Shown piece by piece: positions 8,432-15,466 of a stretch of 37,860 nucleotides of DNA. Source of the stretch: an uncultured Collinsella sp. (GTDB taxonomy: Bacteria > Actinomycetota > Coriobacteriia > Coriobacteriales > Coriobacteriaceae). How positions within the stretch are numbered: the first letter of the stretch is position 1; every line of letters starts with the position of its first letter. The stretch spans positions 1 through 37,860 of the forward strand of contig CABSNU010000018.1 of the NCBI GenBank assembly GCA_902479135.1. The letters run 5' to 3'. The position numbers were made by a program, and so were the translations under genes. The notes under the pieces were generated by a model. It was not told the DNA's origin. It made no database searches and saw nothing but the letters and a program-made list of their open reading frames with translations.

Positions 8432-8515
8432 TGGTGCGGGCGAAAGGACTCGAACCTTCACGGGAATCCCACCAGAACCTAAATCTGGCGCGTCTACCAA
8501 TTCCGCCACGCCCGC
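8432..8515 (-). tRNA. tRNA-Leu (anticodon UAG)
   Basis: On the minus strand the gene begins GCGGGCGTGGCGGAATTGG and has a 7-bp acceptor stem (8509-8515 with 8436-8442). The anticodon arm is CCAGA-TTTAGGT-TCTGG, so the anticodon is TAG. There is a class II variable arm and a T arm with GGTTCGAGTCC. The discriminator is A, and CCA is encoded at 8432-8434. The long variable arm and G/A content of the D loop fit leucine. Confidence 0.95.
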
Positions 8516-8601
8516 ATGAGCGCACAGACTAGGAATGATAGCAGATACGAGCGGCAAGCGCACGCACACCTTTTACAAGCTCACGACCTCACCACGAGCG
8601 C

Positions 8602-8631
8602 AAAAGGCGGGACGAGTTGCCCCGCCCCGCC
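8602..8631 (-). terminator. Intrinsic terminator of the molybdenum hydroxylase genes
   Basis: GGCGGG (8626-8631 on the minus strand) pairs with CCCGCC (8606-8611), followed by TTTT (8602-8605). It lies 25 bases after the stop of the large subunit and upstream of tRNA-Leu. Confidence 0.75.
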
Positions 8632-8655
8632 AATTACGACTTGTTCACTGACCCG

Positions 8656-11487
8656 CTACTCCCCCAGCAGCGCTTTCTCGGGCGTGATGGGCAGCGAGCG
8701 AACCTGGTGGCCGGTGGCGTGTGCGACGGCCGAGGCCACGGCGGCGAGCGGCGTGTTGATGACGACCTCGCCGATCGACTTGGCGCCAAACGGACCCGTC
8801 GGCTCGTGGCTCGGCTCAAAGGCCACGCGAATGCTGCCGATATCCAGGCGCGTGGGCAGCTTATAGCTCATAAAGTTGCCGGTGCGCAGGCGGCCGCGGT
8901 CGTCATGCTCGACGATCTCGTAGAGCGCGTGGCCGATACCCTGGGCAATGCCGCCCTCGGCCTGGACGCGCGCAAGCGCCTCGTTGATCACGGTGCCGCA
9001 GTCAACGGCAGCGACGTAATCCACCACGGTCACCTTGCCGGTGGCCTTGTCGACCTCGACCTCGGCAATGCCGGCCATAAACGGCGGGGGCGAAACGGGC
9101 AGGCAGGCAGAAGCATGCGAGGTGAGCGCGTCGCCGCCCGCGATGTTCTTGACGCACAGGTTGGCAAAGTCGCGCAACGTGAGGTAGCGGTTCTGCTCGC
9201 GCGCGGCACGCTCGTCGGACAGACGCACGTACTGGCCATCGAAGACCACGTCGGCGGCGTCCACGTCCCACATCTGGGCTGCCTTGGCGCAAATCTTCTC
9301 ACGCAGCTCGGTCGCGGCGTTCTTGGCGGCAAGGCCCGTCACGTACGTACCCGAGCTCGCGTACGAGCCGGCGTCAAACGGCGACACATCGGTGTCAACG
9401 CCGCGCACCACGATCATCGAACTCTCCACGCCCAGCTCCTCGGCGGCAATCTGCGCCAGGATCGTGTCGACGCCCATGCCGTTATCGGTGGCGCCGGTGC
9501 CGATGGTAATGAAGCCGTCCTCTTCCAAGCGCATGTCGATGCCGGCGATATCCACGTTGGAAATGCCCGATCCCTGCATGGTGAGCGCGCAGCCAAGGGC
9601 GCGCACGCGGTCGCCCAGGTCCACGGCTAGCGGCTTGTCGCGCCAGCCGATCATGTCCATCGCGCGCAGCAGGCAGCGGTCGAGCGCGCAGGCGTTGAGC
9701 TTCTCGTTGTAGTACTGCGGCATGATCTCGCCCTCGCGCACGATGTTCTTAAGGCGCAGGTCGGCGGGGTCCATGTGCAGCATGTCGGCGAGCTCGTTGA
9801 CGGCGCTCTCCACGGCAAACTGACCCTGGGTAGCACCGTAGCCGCGATACGCGCCGCCGCGGTTGGTATTGGTGTAGACGGCGTCCCAGCTAAAGCGGCT
9901 CGCCTTCACATGGTTGTAGATCGGCAGGCTCTTGTGGCCCGAAAGGCCGATCGTCGTGGTGGCGTGCTCGCCATACGCGCCGGCGTTGGACAGCGTGTGC
10001 AGGTCGATGGCCGTGATGGTGCCGTCGTTCATGGCGCCCAGCTTAACGGTCATCTGCATCTGGTGGCGCGAGTTGCCCGCGGTGATGGTCTCCTCGCGGG
10101 TGTAGCAGCAGTAGCTCGGACGGCCGGTCTGCTGGGTAACGAACGCCACGAAGATCTCGCAGCAGCCCGTCTGCTTGGAGCCAAAGCCGCCACCGATGCG
10201 CGGCTTAATGACCTGCACCTGCGACTGCGGAATGTCGAGCGACTGCGCGACCATGCGGCGCACGTGGAAGGGCACCTGCGTCGAGGTGGTCACGGAGATG
10301 CGCCCAAACGCGTCGGTCGTCGCGAAGGCACGGAAGGTTTCCATGGGCGCGGTCTGCGTGGCCTGGCTGGTGTAGGTGCGCTCAAAGACGATATCGCTCT
10401 GGGCGAATGCCTCGTCCAAGTCGCCAAAGTCGCTGGTACCGCTGCACACCAGGTTGCGCGGGACGTCGCCGCCCTGCGGGAACATAAAGGTCACGTCGCC
10501 CTCGGGGTGGACCACGATGTCATTATCGAGCGCCTGGGTAAAATCGAGCAGCGGCTCGAGCACCTCGTAGTCAACCTTGATGAGCTTGAGAGCCTTGTCG
10601 GCGGCTTCCTCGGTCTCGGCGGCGACGATCGCCACCTCCTCGTTTTGGTAGCGCACGAGGTTCTCGAGAATCAGGCGGTCGTAGGGACTCGGCTGCGGAT
10701 AGCTCTGGCCGGCGATGGTAAAGCGGCGCTTGGGCACGTCCTCGTAGGTGTAGACGCCCACGACGCCGGGCACCTTCAGCGCGCGCGAGGTGTCGATAGA
10801 GCGAATCTTGGCGCGAGCATACGGGCTGCGCTTGAGTTTGACGATGAGCGCGCCGGCGGGCACCATATCGCCGGTGTAGACCGGACGACCCTCGAGCAGC
10901 GCCTTCGAATCCTTCTTGGGCTGCTTATGGGTGATTTGCTTGTAGGTGACGCCGTCGCAGCTGGTGTCGTTGACCGGCAGCTCGGGCATCTCAAAGCCCA
11001 CCTGTACGCCAGACTCGTTGAGGAAACGAACGATGGCGCGCAGCTGGCTCTCGTAGCCGCTGCAACGGCAGAGGTTGCCGGCGAGCTGGCGCGAGAGCTC
11101 CTCGCGCGTGGCGACGAGGCTCGGGTCCTCTTTGGCGGCGCAGGCGAGCGCCAGCACGTTCATGATGAGGCCGGGGGCGCAAAAACCGCACTGCTCGGCA
11201 CCTTCGGCAGCCATTGCGCGGGCGAGCGCCTCGGACTCGGCCTTGAGGCCCTCAAGTGTGGTGATGGAGCGGCCCTCGACGCGCGCGGCGGGAACTGAGC
11301 AGCTCAGCACCGGGTCGCCGTCGAGCCACACCGTGCACAGGCCGCAGTTGGTGGTTTCGCAGGCACAGCGCACCGACGCGCAGCCCTGCTCGCGCAGCAG
11401 CGCAAAGAGCATGGCGTCGGGGGCAATCTGCACCTTGACCTTGCGGCCGTTGAGCGTAAAGGAAAGATCGATGAGTTTGGCAGCCAT
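8656..11487 (-). CDS. Molybdenum hydroxylase, fused [2Fe-2S] and Mo-binding subunit (xanthine dehydrogenase family)
   Basis: The first roughly 150 residues carry two [2Fe-2S] centres. The plant-type site is Cys43, Cys48, Cys51 and Cys63, and the second is Cys100, Cys103, Cys140 and Cys142 (QCGFC...CRC). The remaining roughly 750 residues are the molybdopterin-binding domain, with IGGGFGSK, GGAYRGYGATQG and the expected catalytic Glu in GAKSIGEVV near the C-terminus. This Fe-S plus Mo fusion with a separate FAD protein resembles XdhD/YgfN-type enzymes. Some of these belong to the selenium-dependent Mo hydroxylases, which use a labile selenium cofactor rather than selenocysteine. Substrate is unknown; a purine or related heterocycle is plausible. 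The start overlaps the FAD-subunit stop by one base (TAATG), so the two are translationally coupled. The length of 943 residues is normal for this subtype. Confidence 0.88.
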   Translation of the reverse strand: MAAKLIDLSFTLNGRKVKVQIAPDAMLFALLREQGCASVRCACETTNCGLCTVWLDGDPVLSCSVPAARVEGRSITTLEGLKAESEALARAMAAEGAEQCGFCAPGLIMNVLALACAAKEDPSLVATREELSRQLAGNLCRCSGYESQLRAIVRFLNESGVQVGFEMPELPVNDTSCDGVTYKQITHKQPKKDSKALLEGRPVYTGDMVPAGALIVKLKRSPYARAKIRSIDTSRALKVPGVVGVYTYEDVPKRRFTIAGQSYPQPSPYDRLILENLVRYQNEEVAIVAAETEEAADKALKLIKVDYEVLEPLLDFTQALDNDIVVHPEGDVTFMFPQGGDVPRNLVCSGTSDFGDLDEAFAQSDIVFERTYTSQATQTAPMETFRAFATTDAFGRISVTTSTQVPFHVRRMVAQSLDIPQSQVQVIKPRIGGGFGSKQTGCCEIFVAFVTQQTGRPSYCCYTREETITAGNSRHQMQMTVKLGAMNDGTITAIDLHTLSNAGAYGEHATTTIGLSGHKSLPIYNHVKASRFSWDAVYTNTNRGGAYRGYGATQGQFAVESAVNELADMLHMDPADLRLKNIVREGEIMPQYYNEKLNACALDRCLLRAMDMIGWRDKPLAVDLGDRVRALGCALTMQGSGISNVDIAGIDMRLEEDGFITIGTGATDNGMGVDTILAQIAAEELGVESSMIVVRGVDTDVSPFDAGSYASSGTYVTGLAAKNAATELREKICAKAAQMWDVDAADVVFDGQYVRLSDERAAREQNRYLTLRDFANLCVKNIAGGDALTSHASACLPVSPPPFMAGIAEVEVDKATGKVTVVDYVAAVDCGTVINEALARVQAEGGIAQGIGHALYEIVEHDDRGRLRTGNFMSYKLPTRLDIGSIRVAFEPSHEPTGPFGAKSIGEVVINTPLAAVASAVAHATGHQVRSLPITPEKALLGE

Positions 11488-12401
11488 TAGCGCACCTCGC
11501 TAGAATCGACGCCGGGCACGCGGCGGCAGGAATACTCGTCCGTGGCGAACTTAGGGATCTGCACGGTCTCGAGCTCGCGGGAAAGCGCGGCCGAAAGCTC
11601 GATGCCGGCGGCGCGGCGCACGGCATGGACGGCGAGCGGTGCCGAGATGCGACGGCGGTACTCGGCCGAGCCCCACAGGTTGGTGCCGTAGCTCAGCGCG
11701 CACACGGATGCTGCCAGGGCGCGAAGCTCGTCCTCGGAAGGCTGCTCGTTCACCAGGCCGCATGCCTCGCCTTGCAGCAGGGTCGCGCGCAGCGGGCGGG
11801 CGCCCACGGTGACATGCCAGCTGTTGTCCCACCAGGCAGCGGTGACGTTTAAGGAGGGGAAGTCGGTCGCGGCCTTGCGCACGGCCTCGTAGCTCGCACG
11901 GTAATCGTGCTTGACGACTACGACGTGCTCGATCACGTCGCGCACGTAGCCCATGTCCACGAACTCGGCGAGCGGCACGCGGCCGGCACCCGTCAGCTCA
12001 ACATACGAATCGAGCGCCAGGAACGCAGAGAGCACGTCCGAGAAACCGAAGCGCCCGTAGATGCTGCCGCCCACCGTAGCGGTGTTGCGCAGCTGCACGC
12101 CCACGATGTCGTGGACGGCAAACTCAAAGACATTGTTGACAAGCGAGTTGAGCCCGACATGACGCTCGAGCTGGCGCAGGGTACACATGGCACCGATGCG
12201 AAACTCGGTCTCGGTCTCCTCGATCTGATCGAGCCCGCAGGCCGAAAGGTCAATCGCCGTCGCCACACGACGCGAGCCCAGACGCATCCAGATGCCGCCG
12301 CCCACAATCTTGTTGTTGCGGTTCTTCTGCAAGAGCTCATAGGCTTCGGCCGCGTTTCCAACACGGACGTAGGTACCGAACTTGAGCACGTTCTCCCCCA
12401 T
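11487..12401 (-). CDS. Molybdenum hydroxylase, FAD-binding subunit
   Basis: This 304-residue protein fits the FAD subunit of the CO dehydrogenase/xanthine dehydrogenase family. It has VGGGIWMRLG near residue 33 and NTATVGGSIYGRFGFSD around residue 105, the two loops that contact FAD, then the family C-terminal domain. It should pass electrons from the Fe-S/Mo subunit to its acceptor. It is the first gene of a two-gene unit and overlaps the next start by one base. The start at 12401 has only a tight GGAG just upstream, so a slightly different start is possible. The promoter must lie in the roughly 60 bases between it and the gdhA terminator. A partly symmetric GTAC-flanked sequence (about 12418-12433) is there. 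Confidence 0.85.
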   Translation of the reverse strand: MGENVLKFGTYVRVGNAAEAYELLQKNRNNKIVGGGIWMRLGSRRVATAIDLSACGLDQIEETETEFRIGAMCTLRQLERHVGLNSLVNNVFEFAVHDIVGVQLRNTATVGGSIYGRFGFSDVLSAFLALDSYVELTGAGRVPLAEFVDMGYVRDVIEHVVVVKHDYRASYEAVRKAATDFPSLNVTAAWWDNSWHVTVGARPLRATLLQGEACGLVNEQPSEDELRALAASVCALSYGTNLWGSAEYRRRISAPLAVHAVRRAAGIELSAALSRELETVQIPKFATDEYSCRRVPGVDSSEVR

Positions 12402-12464
12402 CTCTCCACTTGTCCAGTACCTTTAAGTGTACCAAACGAGGGGGCGCCGCCATCGTCACCATAG

Positions 12465-12495
12465 AAAAAGGCTCCCAGCCGGATAGCTGGGAGCC
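12465..12495 (-). terminator. Intrinsic terminator of gdhA
   Basis: GGCTCCCAGC (12470-12479) and GCTGGGAGCC (12486-12495) form a perfect 10-bp stem with a 6-base loop. TTTTT follows on the minus strand (12465-12469). It lies 27 bases after the gdhA stop. Confidence 0.93.
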
Positions 12496-12522
12496 TCATC
12501 ACATGTTATGTCGAGCGAAGAT

Positions 12523-13878
12523 TTAGCAGACGCCCTGGGCGAGCATGGCATCGGCGACCTTCAGGAAGCCGGCGATGTTGGCGCCCATGACAAAGTTGCC
12601 CTCCTGGCCATACTCCTTGGCGGTGTCGTCCACGTTGTGGAACATGCCGCGCATGAGCTGCTCGAGCTTGCCGTCGACCTCCTCGAAGGTCCAGGACAGG
12701 TGCTCGGCGTTCTGGCTCATCTCAAGGCCGGACACGAGCACGCCGCCGGCGTTAGCAGCCTTACCGGGCATGAAGGCGACGCCGTTCTCCTGGAAGTAGG
12801 TCGTGGCCTCGATGGTCGTGGGCATGTTCGCGCCCTCGCCGACCACCTTGCAGCCGTTGGCGACGAGCGCCTTGGCGTCCTCGAGCAGCAGCGTGTTCTC
12901 GCGAGCGCAGGGCAGCGCGATGTCGCAGGGCAGCTGCCACACGCCGCGGCCGTCACCCTCGTGCCACACGGCGTTGGGCTTCTCGTCGACGTACATAGCG
13001 AGCGTGACGCCCTTGTCGTGGCCGGAGCGCTTCTTGTTGTAGACGTGCTCGAGCACGGTGTAGTCGATGCCGTCGGGATCCTCGACCCAGCCGTGGGTGT
13101 CGGAGCAGGCCAGCACCTTGCCGCCGAGCTGGGAGACCTTCTGGACCGCGTAGATGGCAACGTTACCGGAACCGTGAACGACGACGTTCTTGCCCTCGAA
13201 GGACTCGCCGCGGCTCTTGAGGTACTCGTCCACAAAGTAGGCCAGGCCGTAGCCGGTGGCCTCGGTACGGGCGAGCGAGCCGCCAAAAGAGAGGCCCTTG
13301 CCGGTAAGGACGCCGGTCCACTCATTGGTCAGGCGCTTGTACTGACCGAACAGGTAGGCAACCTCGCGGCCGCCAACGCCCAGGTCGCCGGCGGGAACGT
13401 CGGTGTTGGGGCCGATGTGGCGGTAGAGCTCGGTCATGAAGGACTGGCAGAAGTGCATGATCTCGTTGTTGGACTTGCCCTTAGGATCAAAGTCGGAGCC
13501 GCCCTTGCCGCCGCCCATGGGAAGGGTGGTCAGGCTGTTCTTGAGGATCTGCTCCAGGCCCAGGAACTTGAGCATGCCCAGGGTGACCGTCGGGTTAAAG
13601 CGCAGGCCGCCCTTGTAGGGTCCGATGGCAGAGTTGAACTCGACACGGTAGCCGCGGTTGACCTGGACCTTGCCCTGGTCGTCGACCCAGGGAACACGGA
13701 ACATAACGATGCGCTCGGGCTCGACGAGGCGCTCAAGCAGGGCGGCCTCCTCGTACTCGGGATGGGCGTCGAGCGCCGGCTGGATGGTGCCGAGGATCTC
13801 GGTCGCGGCCTGGATGAACTCATGCTGCTCGGGATAGCGGGCCTTGAGCTCGTCGAGAACTTTCTGCGTGTAGCTCAT
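12523..13878 (-). CDS. gdhA: Glutamate dehydrogenase (NADP-type)
   Basis: GdhA interconverts glutamate and 2-oxoglutarate plus ammonium and links carbon and nitrogen metabolism. The sequence has GPYKGGLRFNPTV, PMGGGKGGSDFDPKGKS with the catalytic Lys region, PAGDLGVGGREV and the nucleotide-binding domain VVVHGSGNVAIYAV. The length of 451 residues matches the hexameric bacterial enzymes of about 450. NADP specificity is inferred from family resemblance to biosynthetic GdhA. The start at 13878 (MSYTQKV) has GGAGG 4 bases upstream. An upstream in-frame ATG at 13926 lacks a ribosome binding site. It is a single-gene unit with its own terminator, and its leader holds a GC-rich hairpin (13913-13935). 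Confidence 0.96.
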   Translation of the reverse strand: MSYTQKVLDELKARYPEQHEFIQAATEILGTIQPALDAHPEYEEAALLERLVEPERIVMFRVPWVDDQGKVQVNRGYRVEFNSAIGPYKGGLRFNPTVTLGMLKFLGLEQILKNSLTTLPMGGGKGGSDFDPKGKSNNEIMHFCQSFMTELYRHIGPNTDVPAGDLGVGGREVAYLFGQYKRLTNEWTGVLTGKGLSFGGSLARTEATGYGLAYFVDEYLKSRGESFEGKNVVVHGSGNVAIYAVQKVSQLGGKVLACSDTHGWVEDPDGIDYTVLEHVYNKKRSGHDKGVTLAMYVDEKPNAVWHEGDGRGVWQLPCDIALPCARENTLLLEDAKALVANGCKVVGEGANMPTTIEATTYFQENGVAFMPGKAANAGGVLVSGLEMSQNAEHLSWTFEEVDGKLEQLMRGMFHNVDDTAKEYGQEGNFVMGANIAGFLKVADAMLAQGVC

Positions 13879-13912
13879 GCTTCCTCCAATTGGTGGAAAA
13901 GAAAGGTGTCGT

Positions 13913-13935
13913 TCGCGGCGCCCCATGCGCCGCGA
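13913..13935 (-). other. GC-rich hairpin in the gdhA leader
   Basis: TCGCGGCGC (13913-13921) and GCGCCGCGA (13927-13935) form a 9-bp stem with a 5-base loop, 34 bases upstream of the gdhA start codon. No U-run follows on the minus strand, so it is not a terminator. It may affect transcript stability or translation. Confidence 0.6.
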
Positions 13936-14086
13936 GCTTTATCGAGTATGGATAATATCGCACTGTTGCAGCAAAGTTTCGCATAAGCCGACGAGCAGAT
14001 GTTTCGTTTTGATTACGATGCAGGTAGAAGCGTTTTTGAGCACCTGACGAACAAATCGCGTGTTTCGAAGCTGTTTCGTCCCCGTG

Positions 14087-14133
14087 GTCCAAACCACCAC
14101 AAAGGTGCCTGTCCCCAATGTGGTGGTGTTGGT
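14087..14133. repeat. Palindromic repeat with GGTGCCTGTCCCC loop
   Basis: ACCACCACA (14093-14101) pairs with TGTGGTGGT (14119-14127), and CCAA (14089-14092) can extend to TTGG (14129-14132) past a small bulge. The 17-base loop contains GGTGCCTGTCCCC. It sits between gdhA and the DUF3343 gene, immediately after the latter's stop. The shape and loop recall REP-like palindromes scattered in bacterial genomes. It may also act as the 3' end of the mobA-DUF3343 transcript, although no T-run is present. Confidence 0.55.
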
Positions 14134-14135
14134 GG

Positions 14136-14531
14136 TTAGAGGACGAGCTGATGGTAGTCAGCGGGGGTTATGCGGCCTTCGGTGGCAGCACGGAAGGCGG
14201 CGAGCGCATCGCCCGAGAACGGCATGGCCCAGCACAGGCCGCAACCTGCGGTAATGGAGCCGGGCAAAGGCATAATGCGCCCGGGCACGCCGGCATCCAG
14301 GCACAGCTGCTCGCATTCCATCACGTCGAAGGTGCTGTCAAACGACACGATAATCTTGCGCTCGTGGTCGAGGGCATCACCGGATGGGCCTTCGCGGTGT
14401 GCCTCACGATACGCCGCGGCGGCCGCCTCCTCTTCCGCAGTATGTCCACAGCCACCGCAACCGCAGGTACAGGGCTCGGAACCATCGCAAGTGCAAGGCT
14501 CCCCCGTGTCGGGACAAATATCGTGAGACAT
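14136..14531 (-). CDS. DUF3343 putative Se/S carrier protein with Cys-rich N-terminus
   Basis: The C-terminal half (about residues 58-122) fits the DUF3343 (Se_S_carrier) family: KIIVSFDSTFDVMECEQLCLDAGVPGRIMPLPGSITAGCGLCW, with the conserved Cys in the SxGCG motif (Cys97, and Cys100). Members are thought to act as selenium or sulfur carriers, though this rests mainly on genomic context. Unusually, the first 30 residues hold seven Cys (6, 13, 15, 21, 23, 25, 28), including a tandem EPCTC repeat and CGCGGCGH, which could bind metal or carry several persulfide or perselenide groups. It lies 15 bases after mobA and near selA, selB and selC, supporting a role in selenium or molybdenum enzyme biogenesis. 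The start has GGAG 5 bases upstream. Confidence 0.8.
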   Translation of the reverse strand: MSHDICPDTGEPCTCDGSEPCTCGCGGCGHTAEEEAAAAAYREAHREGPSGDALDHERKIIVSFDSTFDVMECEQLCLDAGVPGRIMPLPGSITAGCGLCWAMPFSGDALAAFRAATEGRITPADYHQLVL

Positions 14532-14546
14532 GGCAACTCCAATCGT

Positions 14547-15179
14547 CTAGGCGAGTAACTCGGCCGCCGCAAACTCCTCGGGCGTATTGACGTTTTCGAA
14601 GCAGAGCGTCGAGCCCGCGGCCTCAACGATTTGCGGCTCATCCATATAACCAGCCTGAACGCGATTGATCAGGCAGCGAATACGCTGGCGGTCGCAGGCG
14701 AGCAGCTCTTGGGCAACCGGCGCACACGCATCACGGCGCCAGACGGCGCAAAGCGGCTCAATCCCCCGCTCCTCGCGCGGCACGCACACGTCGAGCGCCT
14801 CGGCCTCGGCACGATCGGCAAGCGCGCCGATAAGTTCCGGCGAGACAAACGGCATATCGCAGGCGACAATCGCCACGAGCGGCAATCGGGCCGCAACCAA
14901 CGAGCTCGCGATGCCGCGCATGGCACCCGCCGGTCCTTCAAGGTCCGCCACCACACGCGGCACCAGGCCGCCAAACGCGTGCTCCTCAAGATAGGCAAGC
15001 TCGCTGGGACGCGAAGTCGTCACGACCAGCTCGCCGGCAACCTGAGCCAGGCGGCACAGTACGCGTTCGATCAAAGGCTCGCCGCAAAACAACATCCGTG
15101 CCTTGTCACGGCCCATGCGCGAGGACAGCCCGCCCGCCTGGACAACACAAGAAAGATCGGCACGTCTTACGGTAGTCAT
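14547..15179 (-). CDS. mobA: Molybdenum cofactor guanylyltransferase (MobA-like)
   Basis: MobA transfers GMP from GTP to molybdopterin, giving the guanine dinucleotide cofactor used by formate dehydrogenases and other DMSO-reductase-family enzymes. The nucleotide-binding signature QAGGLSSRMGRDKA lies near the N-terminus, and ACDMPFVSPELI marks the metal-binding Asp. The length of 210 residues is typical. The frame stays open for 91 codons upstream, but that part runs through a terminator and the tRNA-Sec gene, so I place the start at 15179 (MTTVRRADL), with GGAGGT 10 bases upstream. It is co-transcribed with the DUF3343 gene. A MocA-type cytidylyltransferase is the main alternative; neighbours fdhF and the single Mo oxidoreductase favour MobA. 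Confidence 0.85.
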   Translation of the reverse strand: MTTVRRADLSCVVQAGGLSSRMGRDKARMLFCGEPLIERVLCRLAQVAGELVVTTSRPSELAYLEEHAFGGLVPRVVADLEGPAGAMRGIASSLVAARLPLVAIVACDMPFVSPELIGALADRAEAEALDVCVPREERGIEPLCAVWRRDACAPVAQELLACDRQRIRCLINRVQAGYMDEPQIVEAAGSTLCFENVNTPEEFAAAELLA

Positions 15180-15217
15180 ACGGCAAAACACCTCCATCGG
15201 CATGCTCGAAACCCAGT

Positions 15218-15269
15218 GCACGAAGCTAAATACAGCCGCCGAAATAGCGGCGCTACGAAAAGCTCGTGC
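15218..15269 (-). promoter_or_regulatory. Structured leader hairpin upstream of mobA
   Basis: GCACGA (15218-15223) pairs with TCGTGC (15264-15269), and GCT/AGC extends it past a bulged base. An inner CGCCG/CGGCG stem (15237-15241 with 15248-15252) has a 6-base loop. It starts 38 bases before the mobA start codon and directly follows the selC terminator on the minus strand. It could be part of the mobA 5' leader. A known molybdenum cofactor riboswitch was not recognised. Confidence 0.45.
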
Positions 15270-15325
15270 AAAAACAAAACAGCGCCTTTGCGGCACGCAG
15301 CAAGACCGCGAGCACAAAAGCGCTG
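15269..15325 (-). terminator. Intrinsic terminator after tRNA-Sec
   Basis: CAGCGCTTTTG and CAAAGGCGCTG (15315-15325 with 15280-15290) form an 11-bp stem with one G-T pair, followed on the minus strand by TTTTGTTTTT. It lies 8 bases beyond the tRNA-Sec 3' end. Confidence 0.82.
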
Positions 15326-15333
15326 GTAGCATA

Positions 15334-15430
15334 TGGCGGGAACGTATGTGAATCGAACACATCCTAGACGTTTTGCACGCCTCGCAACGGTTTTGAGGAC
15401 CGCGGAGCCCACCGGAGCCCATCCGTTCCC
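15334..15430 (-). tRNA. selC: tRNA-Sec (anticodon UCA)
   Basis: This 97-base gene on the minus strand has a long acceptor stem (GGGAACG with CGTTCCC). The 6-bp D stem GGGCTC-CGGT-GGGCTC has a 4-base loop as in Escherichia coli selC. The anticodon arm is GCGGT-CCTCAAA-ACCGT, with anticodon TCA. It also has a long variable arm (AGGCGT/ACGTCT), the T arm ATGTG-TTCGATT-CACAT, and an encoded CCA (15334-15336). It lies 36 bases after the selB stop, so selA, selB and selC are clustered. It decodes the UGA in fdhF at 35576-35578. Confidence 0.96.
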
Positions 15431-15466
15431 AAGTGCGGCGGTATTTTACCAAACCGAGCAGTCAAT

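Noticed and set aside
15180..15452. N-terminal extension of the mobA frame by 91 codons
   Set aside because: It reads through a terminator and the tRNA-Sec gene, and the Cys- and Arg-rich sequence has no family match. A good ribosome binding site supports 15179.
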